8,215 nucleotides of DNA from Candidatus Nomurabacteria bacterium RIFOXYD2_FULL_35_12 (GCA_001786365.1 MFWK01000028.1:4747-12961), one strand, 5' to 3'; positions 1-5,357 are shown, counted from the stretch's first letter. Notes: generated from the letters alone by a model not told the origin. A program made the numbers and translations.

Positions 1-1200
1 TATAAAGAAATATATTTACCAAAAGAAAATGCTATTGAAGCGGCCTTGGTAGAAGGTATAACAGTTTTTGGAGCAGAGAGTTTAGAAGAAGTGATAGAAC
101 ACATTGACGAGACAAAAACTCCCCGCCTTGATAAGGAGGGGGTAGGGGGTGGTAATTTAAAAAAGAAAATTTTAGCTCAGCCAAAGACAAAAATAAATTA
201 TATAAGAGAAATAAAAGGAGGTGATTTTGCTGATATTCGCGGACAAGAAGGCGCAAAGCGAGGGCTCGAGATTGCAGCGGCTGGTGGGCACAATATCGCT
301 ATGTATGGCCCTCCGGGCACAGGCAAGACGATGCTCGCTAGGGTATTCTCTGGACTGTTGCCTGATTTGGGAACAGAAGAAGTTTTAGAAATAACAGGTA
401 TTCACTCGGTGGCGGGGGCGACGCGGGGTGAGTTAGTTTGTTTTCCGCCTTTTCGAGCTCCGCATCACACTTCTTCTTATGTTTCACTCATTGGTGGAGG
501 AACGTATCCAAAGCCTGGTGAAGTGACTCTCGCGCATCGGGGAGTTTTGTTTTTAGATGAGTTTCCGGAGTTTGAGAAACGTGTTATAGAATCACTTCGT
601 CAACCACTCGAGGACAACATCGTTTCTATCTCTCGTGCCAAAGGTTCAGCTATTTTCCCATCAAATTTTATTTTAGTTGCTGCGATGAATCCTTGTCCTT
701 GCGGAAATTCCGGAAATAAACAAAGAGCCTGCATTTGTAAACCGTCGGATTTAGATAGATATAAGAGGAAACTTTCTGGACCGATAATGGATCGTATCGA
801 TTTGTGGGTGTCTGTCGGAAATGTAGATTATAAAAAGCTGGGAGAAGAGGGGACAGGGGAGAGAAGTGAGAGAATAAGGGAGAGGGTAATAAGAGCTCGA
901 AAGATTCAAGAGGAAAGATTTTCCGCCCTAGGCGGATCCGCCTCTGGCGGAAAAAAATTTGGTAAAAGTTTAAAAACAAATAGTGAAATGAGTGTGCGGG
1001 ATTTAGGAAGTATGGTAAAACTTTCAAAAGAAGTTCGAGACTTGTTGGATGACAGCGCAGAACGTCTCGCCCTCTCTGCTCGCGCATATCATCGAGTCAT
1101 CAAAATCGCCCGCACTATTGCTGATCTTGAGAGTTCAGAAGACGTAAAAGCGAATCATATCTTGGAGGCTATACAATATAGGCCGAAGGTGAATAGTTAA
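1..1200 (+). CDS. comM: ComM/YifB-family Mg-chelatase-like AAA+ ATPase, 5'-truncated by the window edge
   Basis: The frame is open from base 1 and the first residues (LPKENAIEAALVEGI) already match the inside of the ComM N-terminal domain, so the true start lies upstream; roughly the first 100 residues are missing. Walker A GPPGTGKT is at nt 307-330, Walker B VLFLDE at 544-561, and a two-pair cysteine motif (NPCPCG, then CIC) has Cys codons at 694, 700, 730 and 736. The SGPIMDRIDL segment is at 775-804, and the C-terminal Mg-chelatase domain (SARAYHRVIKIARTIADLE) closes the protein. ComM is known as a hexameric helicase that promotes branch migration of incoming DNA during natural transformation; a cytoplasmic role in DNA uptake or recombination is inferred here. 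Two linkers carry in-frame palindromic repeats (121-141 and 919-954), and the 841-890 stretch is unusually G/A-rich. The core motifs are intact, so it is probably functional. Confidence 0.95.
   Translation, partial: YKEIYLPKENAIEAALVEGITVFGAESLEEVIEHIDETKTPRLDKEGVGGGNLKKKILAQPKTKINYIREIKGGDFADIRGQEGAKRGLEIAAAGGHNIAMYGPPGTGKTMLARVFSGLLPDLGTEEVLEITGIHSVAGATRGELVCFPPFRAPHHTSSYVSLIGGGTYPKPGEVTLAHRGVLFLDEFPEFEKRVIESLRQPLEDNIVSISRAKGSAIFPSNFILVAAMNPCPCGNSGNKQRACICKPSDLDRYKRKLSGPIMDRIDLWVSVGNVDYKKLGEEGTGERSERIRERVIRARKIQEERFSALGGSASGGKKFGKSLKTNSEMSVRDLGSMVKLSKEVRDLLDDSAERLALSARAYHRVIKIARTIADLESSEDVKANHILEAIQYRPKVNS
121..141 (+). repeat. Palindromic GC-rich repeat inside comM (linker before the AAA+ domain)
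   Basis: CCCCGCCTT and AAGGAGGGG form 9-bp inverted arms with one mismatch around GAT, followed by G-runs (GGTAGGGGG). The element is translated in frame as PRLDKEGVGGG in the variable linker between the N-terminal domain and the ATPase core. It stands out from the AT-rich surroundings. It resembles dispersed palindromes that I recall from Patescibacteria genomes; that resemblance is memory, not a search. Confidence 0.5.
919..954 (+). repeat. Compound palindromic repeat inside comM (linker before the C-terminal domain)
   Basis: Outer arms TTTTCCGCC (919-927) and GGCGGAAAA (946-954) are perfectly complementary and enclose a perfect 12-bp palindrome GGCGGATCCGCC (931-942). Alternative small stems CCGCC-CTA-GGCGG are also possible. 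It is read through in frame (FSALGGSASGGKK) at a point where ComM relatives normally have only a short linker. The layout is that of a mobile, REP-like palindrome that landed in a tolerant loop. Confidence 0.65.
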
Positions 1201-1201
1201 G

Positions 1202-1210
1202 TTATCCACA
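1202..1210 (+). promoter_or_regulatory. Perfect DnaA-box 9-mer
   Basis: TTATCCACA matches the strong DnaA box consensus exactly. It begins one base after the comM stop codon and ends 9 bp before the -35 hexamer of the SOS-type promoter. I noticed no second copy nearby, so this is not an origin; it could let DnaA modulate the promoter or be chance. Confidence 0.35.
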
Positions 1211-1219
1211 GGTGGGTTA

Positions 1220-1248
1220 TTGACAGTGAACGCTCGTTCACTTATACT
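1220..1248 (+). promoter_or_regulatory. Strong sigma-70-type promoter of the 75-aa gene/lexA operon
   Basis: Perfect -35 TTGACA (1220-1225), 17-bp spacer, -10 TATACT (1243-1248). The predicted start is near 1255, giving a leader of about 50 nt before the ATG at 1305. The spacer is almost wholly an operator palindrome, so a bound repressor would directly block RNA polymerase. Confidence 0.8.
1225..1242. promoter_or_regulatory. Putative LexA operator (SOS box) between -35 and -10
   Basis: AGTGAACG-CT-CGTTCACT is an inverted repeat with perfect 8-bp arms. Its core GAAC-GCTC-GTTC (1228-1239) fits the GAAC-N4-GTTC SOS box known from Bacillus and other Gram-positive bacteria. It lies upstream of lexA itself, one gene away, which is the expected place for autoregulation. 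That this LexA recognises this core is inference from the match and the context. Confidence 0.75.
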
Positions 1249-1260
1249 ATTTGTATTACA

Positions 1261-1294
1261 AGCTAATCAGCTAGTTAGCTAATAGCTATCAGCT
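1261..1294. repeat. AGCT-repeat array in the leader of the SOS operon
   Basis: Five AGCT tetramers begin at 1261, 1269, 1277, 1284 and 1291 (spacings 8, 8, 7, 7), with short palindromes such as AGCTA-GT-TAGCT (1269-1280). The array fills most of the predicted 5' untranslated leader. Function is unknown; it could fold into alternative small hairpins in RNA or be an expanded simple repeat. Confidence 0.5.
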
Positions 1295-1304
1295 TAAAAA
1301 AAAT

Positions 1305-1532
1305 ATGTCACAAGCACAATATTTAAAAATGTTAGAAAAAGAGATAAATAAGATTAATAAAAAAATTGATTTAAAAATTCTCCAAGGGGAAACTTATTTC
1401 AAAGAGGCGAGAGACCATAGGCTTCTCTTGCAAAAGGTTCGCTATCACACTCGAAAAGGTTTTATGAATAGATTAGTTAATTTATTTTTTCGAACCTCTA
1501 TAATACATGCGTCCCGTTTAGAAGTCTTTTAG
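1305..1532 (+). CDS. Small basic helical protein, first gene of the SOS-type operon; function unknown
   Basis: This 75-residue protein is rich in Lys and Arg. Residues about 5-45 (YLKMLEKEINKINKKIDLKI onward) look like one long amphipathic helix or short coiled coil, followed by a basic RYHTRKG stretch and a hydrophobic/aromatic tail (LVNLFFRTSII). There is no signal peptide or clear membrane span. I recall similar short proteins in Parcubacteria genomes but know no function. The start is the ATG after an A-rich stretch; no Shine-Dalgarno is visible. It is the first gene behind a promoter with a putative LexA operator, with lexA 99 bp downstream, so damage induction is likely. Its last codons form the 5' arm of an RNA stem that reaches the lexA start. 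A small SOS effector such as a division inhibitor is possible but wholly speculative. Confidence 0.75.
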   Translation: MSQAQYLKMLEKEINKINKKIDLKILQGETYFKEARDHRLLLQKVRYHTRKGFMNRLVNLFFRTSIIHASRLEVF

Positions 1533-1637
1533 TTAATTGTTCTTACTTAGTTATAAATATAGATGATTATATTATGGTCAATATTAAAAAAATTAATTAC
1601 GGAAATCTAAAGATTTCCTACTTCTAACGGGATGCGT
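1507..1637 (+). promoter_or_regulatory. Predicted long-range RNA stem burying the lexA start codon
   Basis: Bases 1507-1525 (end of the 75-aa gene) can pair with 1620-1637 (lexA start region). They form 18 base pairs, 16 Watson-Crick and two G-U wobbles, with a single bulged U at 1519. The lexA ATG (1632-1634) pairs with 1510-1512. The 5' arm ends 4 nt before the upstream gene's stop codon, so a ribosome finishing that gene would open the stem. A separate hairpin (1601-1618) stacks directly beside it. Translational coupling is inferred. Confidence 0.55.
1601..1618 (+). promoter_or_regulatory. Short hairpin just upstream of lexA
   Basis: GGAAATCT-AA-AGATTTCC has perfect 8-bp arms and a 2-bp centre, ending 13 nt before the lexA ATG. 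It has no U-tract, so it is not a terminator. It could be part of the RNA fold at the lexA start or a second protein-binding palindrome; it does not fit the GAAC-N4-GTTC core. Confidence 0.5.
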
Positions 1638-2210
1638 AATCCTCACCAAATAAAACTAGAATCTTTCTACACGCAAAACAAAAGGATGCCCACATATTCT
1701 GAGATGATGAAGCTTTTCAGTTTCAAATCTAAGAATGCGGTTTTTAAGGTGGTTGAAAAGTTGCTAGAGGCGGGGTTGGTGGCAAAGGACCATCTAGGCA
1801 GACTCATTCCCACGAAAACATTTTCCGAAATATCTTCAGAGGTCCCGATGCTTGGGTTTGTCACTGCTGGATTACCAGCCACAGTAGAAGAAGAACTAGC
1901 TGATATGGTAAACCTTGATGACTTACTGATTCAAAAAAAAGCGCAGACTTATATGCTCGAAGTGGATGGAGATTCAATGATAGACGCGCACATAGAAAAG
2001 GGGGACATGGTGATAGTGGAGAGGGCAAATACAGCCAAAGACGGGGAGATAGTTATTGCAGAGGTGGATGGTGAGTTTACAATGAAATATTTCCGTAAAG
2101 ACGGAGCCAAAGTCTGGCTCGAACCGGCAAATAAAAACTATAAACCGATATATCCAGAGAGAAGTTTAAATATTAATGCAGTTCTAAAGGCTGTGATTAG
2201 GAAATACTAA
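1632..2210 (+). CDS. lexA: LexA repressor (self-cleaving SOS regulator, S24 family)
   Basis: 192 residues, near the usual LexA length of about 200. Residues 1-62 form the winged helix DNA-binding part (MPTYSEMMKLFSFKSKNAV, then KLLEAGLV). The autocleavage bond is Ala79-Gly80 in VTAG, the catalytic serine is Ser115 in GDSM, and the catalytic lysine is Lys152 in TMKYF. All three are in canonical order, so this is a cleavable LexA and not a dead phage-type repressor. It represses DNA-damage genes until RecA filaments stimulate self-cleavage. The reading frame has a stop at 1608-1610, and ATG 1632 is the only good start. I found no convincing promoter in the 99 bp upstream, so transcription probably comes from the SOS-type promoter at 1220-1248, which implies autoregulation. 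The start codon lies in a predicted RNA stem. Confidence 0.93.
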   Translation: MRNPHQIKLESFYTQNKRMPTYSEMMKLFSFKSKNAVFKVVEKLLEAGLVAKDHLGRLIPTKTFSEISSEVPMLGFVTAGLPATVEEELADMVNLDDLLIQKKAQTYMLEVDGDSMIDAHIEKGDMVIVERANTAKDGEIVIAEVDGEFTMKYFRKDGAKVWLEPANKNYKPIYPERSLNINAVLKAVIRKY

Positions 2211-2222
2211 AAAATGATCGTT

Positions 2223-2249
2223 TTGCCGATGTCGGGAAAATGATATAAT
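2223..2249 (+). promoter_or_regulatory. Extended -10 promoter of the restriction-modification operon, leaderless
   Basis: A perfect extended -10 TG-A-TATAAT (2241-2249) is preceded by a weak TTGCCG (2223-2228, 15-bp spacer). The -10 ends 6 nt before the methyltransferase ATG at 2256, which places the predicted transcription start on or beside the A of the ATG. The mRNA should therefore be leaderless. Confidence 0.75.
2226..2235. promoter_or_regulatory. Small palindrome in the methyltransferase promoter, candidate operator
   Basis: CCGA-TG-TCGG lies within the -35/-10 spacer. It is short and could be chance. It is worth noting because the downstream methyltransferase carries its own helix-turn-helix-like N-terminus and could bind here to limit its own synthesis. 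Confidence 0.3.
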
Positions 2250-2255
2250 CAACAT

Positions 2256-3830
2256 ATGTCTTTAGCAACTATACCAGAAGCATCAAAATGGGCATCGGAA
2301 TTTCTTGAAAAAGAAATTTTTCCGACTAATATTTCTTATCTTGTTCAATATGGAAAAGTAAAAAAATATGGTGAAAATGGCTCAACCATGATTGATTTGA
2401 ATGATTTAAAAAAATATTATGATTCATATAATGGTAAACGTGAAGAAAGTTGGAAAAAAAATCTAGGCAATGACTTAAATTGGACACTTTCTTTTGATAA
2501 TTTACGAGAAAAAGATACCACCAAGCATGTTCATAGATTACATCCATATAAAGGAAAATATATTCCGCAACTTGTTGAGTATTTTTTAGATAAACACACT
2601 GATGACTTTAAAAAAGAAACTTATTTTAAAACTGGGGACATTATCCTTGACCCATTTTTAGGTTCTGGAACGACAATTATTCAATCACTTGAAATGGGTA
2701 TTCATTCTGTTGGTGTTGATGTTTCAGAATTTAATTGCATGATTTCAAGTTGTAAGGCCACTTATTATAATGACAGCTATTTAGAAAAAGCAATTAAAAA
2801 ATTAATTATATCACTTGATTCTTTTGAACATGACAATAAAATTAAAGAGTTTGAGACTGAGCTTTTAGTTGAACTTGCTAAATTTAACAATGTGTATTTC
2901 CCGGGTTCTGATTTTAAATACAAAATTAACCAAGGAAGTTTTAATGAGAACAAATTCGCTACAGAAAAAGAGAAGGAATTTTTACCAATTTATCAGAAGC
3001 TAATTAAAAAGTATTCAATAAAAATAAAACAAGATAGCAAATTGTCTTTTCTCGACACTTGGTTTATTGAAAATGTGCGTTTAGAAATTAATCATGTTTT
3101 TAACATAATAAAACAAGAAAAAGATGTTAAAACACGAAAAATTCTTGCTCTTATTTTAAGTAGGACAATTAGATCATGTCGCGCAACTACCCATAGTGAT
3201 TTAGCGACTCTTAAAGAGCCACAATTTACAACCTATTATTGTTATAAACATAAAAAAATTTGCAAACCTTTATTTTCAATAGCAACTATGCTTAATCGGT
3301 ATGCTATTGATACATTAAATAGAATTAGAGAATTTTATAAGTTACGCAAACCAGTTCATTATTCAGTTTTAACTGGAGATTCAAGAACAGTAAATATTTT
3401 CGAGAAAGTAGAAAAACAAAACCAAGAATTTTCTAAAATTCTTAAAAAACAAAAAATAGCTGGTATTTTTTGTTCACCCCCTTATGTTGGTCAGATTGAT
3501 TACCATGAACAACATGCTTATGCATATGACCTTTTGGGTTTTAAAAGAAAAGATGAATTAGAAATAGGCTCTCTTTACAAAGGAAAGGGGATAGAGGCTC
3601 GTAAATCCTATGTGCAAGGTATTGTAGATGTATTAAATAATTGTAAAAAATATCTCAAAAACAATTTTGATGTTTTTCTTGTGGCAAATGATAAGTTTAA
3701 TCTTTATCCAGAAATTGCAGAAAAATCAGGAATGAAAATTGTTAATCAGTTTAAGAGACCAGTATTAAATCGTACGGAACGCGATCGAAATCCGTATTCA
3801 GAAATTATTTTTCATTTAAAAAAGATATGA
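2256..3830 (+). CDS. Type II DNA methyltransferase (amino-methylating, probably N4-cytosine) with N-terminal HTH-like domain
   Basis: 524 residues. Residues about 5-56 (ATIPEASKWASEFLEKEIFP ... ISYLVQYGKVKKYG ... IDLNDLKKYY) read like an excisionase/MerR-type helix-turn-helix. Residues 94-111 (RLHPYKGKYIPQLVEYFL) precede the AdoMet-binding motif I DPFLGSGTT (132-140) and the acidic residue of motif II (GVDVSE, Asp155). The catalytic motif IV is SPPY (407-410). SPPY is the form usual in N4-cytosine methylases, though N6-adenine cannot be excluded. Motif I and motif IV are about 270 residues apart, so the target-recognition region probably lies between them. It should protect host DNA against the endonuclease that overlaps its stop codon (ATGA, 3827-3830). 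It is visibly more AT-rich than lexA or hup and is probably acquired. The start is fixed by the extended -10 six bases upstream. Confidence 0.9.
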   Translation: MSLATIPEASKWASEFLEKEIFPTNISYLVQYGKVKKYGENGSTMIDLNDLKKYYDSYNGKREESWKKNLGNDLNWTLSFDNLREKDTTKHVHRLHPYKGKYIPQLVEYFLDKHTDDFKKETYFKTGDIILDPFLGSGTTIIQSLEMGIHSVGVDVSEFNCMISSCKATYYNDSYLEKAIKKLIISLDSFEHDNKIKEFETELLVELAKFNNVYFPGSDFKYKINQGSFNENKFATEKEKEFLPIYQKLIKKYSIKIKQDSKLSFLDTWFIENVRLEINHVFNIIKQEKDVKTRKILALILSRTIRSCRATTHSDLATLKEPQFTTYYCYKHKKICKPLFSIATMLNRYAIDTLNRIREFYKLRKPVHYSVLTGDSRTVNIFEKVEKQNQEFSKILKKQKIAGIFCSPPYVGQIDYHEQHAYAYDLLGFKRKDELEIGSLYKGKGIEARKSYVQGIVDVLNNCKKYLKNNFDVFLVANDKFNLYPEIAEKSGMKIVNQFKRPVLNRTERDRNPYSEIIFHLKKI

Positions 3831-4663
3831 CAAAAGAACAAGAAATGAAGGAGGAGATACAGTTAGTTATTAAGTTAATGATGGACAGAGTAATGCAAAA
3901 AGTTCTGGTTGAAGACCCCTTTATTAAAGAAGATCATAAAGCAGAAAAACCACTTTATGCCGCCTTAGTTCCAGATGAAATATTTAAAGGTTCCCATTTT
4001 GAACGTAGGTTTGTTACTCCTTTTGGGAATGTATGGGAAAAGCTTGCTATTGTCGTTGCTAATAAAGGATTAGGTTATGGGGTAAAAGGTCATAATATTA
4101 CTGGAAGAATAAACGCGGAACGATTACGTCGAATTCAGGAAGTGTTAAATAATCTTGAGCACACAGAAAAGGGTAAAAATCGCATAAAACCAAATTGGGA
4201 TTCTGAATTGGAATTTGTTTTAGAGGGTAAAAGTTCAAAAATTATTCCTGTTACAGTCGTTTGTGATGTATATGCAAAAGATATAAAAAATAAAAAGGAA
4301 TACGTTTTTGAATTAAAAGCTTCGTTACCTAATAGTGATCAGACAAAAGTTAGTAAAGAGAAGATACTTAAACTTTATAGTATGGAATCATGTCAAATAG
4401 ATGGTGCTTATTTTGCTTTACCATATAACCCTTACGGAAAAAGAGAAGATTATGCTTGGACATTTCCCGCAAGATGGTTTGATATGAAAAATGACCCTAT
4501 TGTTTTGATAGGGAATGAATTTTGGGAAAAAATTGGAGGTACTGGTACATACAAAGCGTTTATTGATGCTGTTAATGAAATCGGGGAAGAATATAAAAAT
4601 CGTATTTATAGAGAGTTTTTGGAGATAGAACCACCAATAGATATGGGTAAAGAAAAATTTTAA
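3827..4663 (+). CDS. Type II restriction endonuclease, PD-(D/E)XK fold, TdeIII-like
   Basis: 278 residues, immediately behind the methyltransferase with a 4-bp ATGA overlap, so translation is likely coupled and the toxic partner is made second. The probable catalytic centre is Asp147 (VVCDVYA) and Glu162-x-Lys164 (FELK), each on a beta-like stretch, as in PD-(D/E)XK nucleases. The flanking ELKASLPNSDQTKVSKEK and the C-terminal IGNEFWEKIGGTGTY segment recall the TdeIII/MjaII endonuclease family, whose known members cut GGNCC. That family assignment is from memory and only moderately secure; the actual target is not visible in the sequence. No membrane or secretion signal is present. The gene is AT-rich like its partner and ends just before a strong terminator. 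Confidence 0.85.
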   Translation: MTKEQEMKEEIQLVIKLMMDRVMQKVLVEDPFIKEDHKAEKPLYAALVPDEIFKGSHFERRFVTPFGNVWEKLAIVVANKGLGYGVKGHNITGRINAERLRRIQEVLNNLEHTEKGKNRIKPNWDSELEFVLEGKSSKIIPVTVVCDVYAKDIKNKKEYVFELKASLPNSDQTKVSKEKILKLYSMESCQIDGAYFALPYNPYGKREDYAWTFPARWFDMKNDPIVLIGNEFWEKIGGTGTYKAFIDAVNEIGEEYKNRIYREFLEIEPPIDMGKEKF

Positions 4664-4675
4664 TAAGTTAACAAC

Positions 4676-4702
4676 AAAAAACCGCCCAGTGGGCGGTTTT
4701 TT
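4676..4702. terminator. Bidirectional rho-independent terminator between the restriction gene and hup
   Basis: AAAAAACCGCCC-AGT-GGGCGGTTTTTT: a perfect 12-bp stem with a 3-nt loop, symmetrical A/T flanks and U-tracts on both strands. It lies 12 bp after the endonuclease stop and 28 bp beyond the hup stop, serving both converging units. Confidence 0.95.
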
Positions 4703-4708
4703 AGTTTC

Positions 4709-4730
4709 ATTCTTTTCGCGCGAAAAGAAT
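4709..4730. repeat. Perfect 22-bp palindrome abutting the hup stop codon
   Basis: Arms ATTCTTTTCGC and GCGAAAAGAAT are perfectly complementary with no spacer. The palindrome touches the hup stop (4731-4733). In hup mRNA it would form a 9-bp hairpin with a GCGC loop ahead of the terminator. It has no U-tract of its own, so it may be an mRNA 3'-end stabiliser or a DNA-binding site. Confidence 0.7.
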
Positions 4731-5003
4731 TTAGGCAATCATATCCTTCAATCCCTTTGCAGCTCGGAATTTTGGAACTTTCTTTGCAGCAACTTTGACT
4801 TGCTCTCCAGTCTTTGGATTGCGAGCCATTCTTGCAGCTCTTTGCTTTACAGAAAAGATACCAAAGCCAGCGATTGATACTTCCTCGCCCTTTTTCAAGG
4901 TGTCGATGATAGCACCAAACATTCCGTCTACGATTTCTTCTGCTTGAACCTTTGTACCACCTAGCTTTCCGTGTACAAATTCAGCTAATGCTTGTTTATT
5001 CAT
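4731..5003 (-). CDS. hup: HU-family histone-like DNA-binding protein
   Basis: 90 residues, exactly the HU/IHF size. The N-terminal helices (MNKQALAEFVHGKLGGTKVQ, AEEIVDGMFGAIIDTLKKGE) lead into the beta-sheet GFGIFSVKQRAARMARNPKTG. The DNA-intercalating arm contains the conserved RNPKTGE, and the protein ends with VPKFRAAKGLKDMI. HU works as a dimer that bends and compacts nucleoid DNA. Basic residues in the arm are retained, so it should be functional. Whether it is HU or a specialised IHF-like version cannot be told from one copy. It is transcribed toward the restriction gene and ends at the shared terminator. Its promoter lies about 60 bp upstream, giving a leader of about 56 nt. Confidence 0.96.
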   Translation of the reverse strand: MNKQALAEFVHGKLGGTKVQAEEIVDGMFGAIIDTLKKGEEVSIAGFGIFSVKQRAARMARNPKTGEQVKVAAKKVPKFRAAKGLKDMIA

Positions 5004-5040
5004 AGTTTTTTAAGTTATTTTAATAATCGTTTCGACCATT

Positions 5041-5083
5041 AAACCCTTATAATTAATACCAATTCATTATATACTAAGGGTTT
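5041..5083. repeat. 9-bp inverted repeat enclosing the hup -10 region
   Basis: AAACCCTTA (5041-5049) and TAAGGGTTT (5075-5083) are perfect complements separated by 25 bp that include the hup -10 and predicted start site. On the + strand the right arm runs into a T-tract (5081-5086), so it could act as a weak terminator of + strand transcription before the gene at 5134. As DNA, the arms could be paired operator half-sites. Confidence 0.5.
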
Positions 5084-5093
5084 TTTAAGGCAA
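5066..5093 (-). promoter_or_regulatory. Promoter of hup
   Basis: On the - strand: -35 TTGCCT (5088-5093), 16-bp spacer, perfect -10 TATAAT (5066-5071). The predicted start is near 5059. No Shine-Dalgarno precedes the ATG (leader end AACTTAAAAAACT). Confidence 0.75.
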
Positions 5094-5117
5094 GTCCGTG
5101 TAAATCCTTATGTCTTA

Positions 5118-5126
5118 TGATATGCT
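5118..5126 (+). promoter_or_regulatory. Extended -10 promoter of the 72-aa gene, probably leaderless
   Basis: TG-A-TATGCT is an extended -10 that ends 7 nt before the ATG at 5134. No good -35 is visible, which extended -10 promoters tolerate. The spacing matches that at the methyltransferase and supports the start at 5134 over the in-frame ATG at 5110. Confidence 0.5.
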
Positions 5127-5133
5127 AGTTGTT

Positions 5134-5352
5134 ATGAGATACAGGTTTAATGATATTTTTCAAACTAACCCAGATGGATCGTTGTCTCCAAGGAGACCAT
5201 TACACATAAATGGTGTAACATTTGGTTATGGCGTCAGTTTTAATAGAGGAGTAGCTTTTGGTGGTGTTGATTTTTTTAATTTTCGAGGAAGAGATATAGA
5301 AGCAGATGATACAAGTGGTGTTCTTAATATAAGAGGTTTTTACAACGCATAA
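5134..5352 (+). CDS. Small glycine/aromatic-rich conserved hypothetical protein
   Basis: 72 residues from ATG 5134; an in-frame ATG at 5110 would add eight residues, but it lies upstream of the predicted -10, so the shorter form is preferred. The centre is a quasi-repeat of GV-x-F units (GVTFG, GVSFN, GVAFG, GVDFF), which suggests a small beta-rich or beta-solenoid-like fold. It is followed by GRDIEADD and a GVLNIRGFY tail. There is no signal peptide or membrane span. I recall relatives in Patescibacteria but know no function. A membrane protein gene follows after 5 bp, so the two are probably co-transcribed and may work together. Confidence 0.75.
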   Translation: MRYRFNDIFQTNPDGSLSPRRPLHINGVTFGYGVSFNRGVAFGGVDFFNFRGRDIEADDTSGVLNIRGFYNA

Positions 5353-5357
5353 AAATT

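Noticed and set aside
841..890. G-quadruplex in the G-rich part of comM
   Set aside because: The third loop between G-runs is about 18 nt, too long for a convincing quadruplex; more likely a biased repeat-like linker.
668..1087. Open frame on the - strand opposite comM
   Set aside because: Translation is low-complexity and antisense to conserved ComM motifs; no promoter or family resemblance.
1533..1600. Separate promoter for lexA
   Set aside because: TTGTTC (1537-1542) and TATAAA (1552-1557) or TATATT (1568-1573) are at wrong spacings (9 and 25 bp); no usable pair found, so read-through from the upstream promoter is preferred.
2256..4663. Abortive-infection or novel defence system instead of restriction-modification
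   Set aside because: The methylase motifs (DPFLGSGTT, SPPY) and the PD-(D/E)XK nuclease in an ATGA-coupled pair are fully explained by an ordinary type II system.
5110..5133. Upstream in-frame ATG for the 72-aa gene
   Set aside because: It lies before the predicted extended -10 (5118-5126), so it would not be in that transcript; the longer form cannot be fully excluded if another promoter exists.
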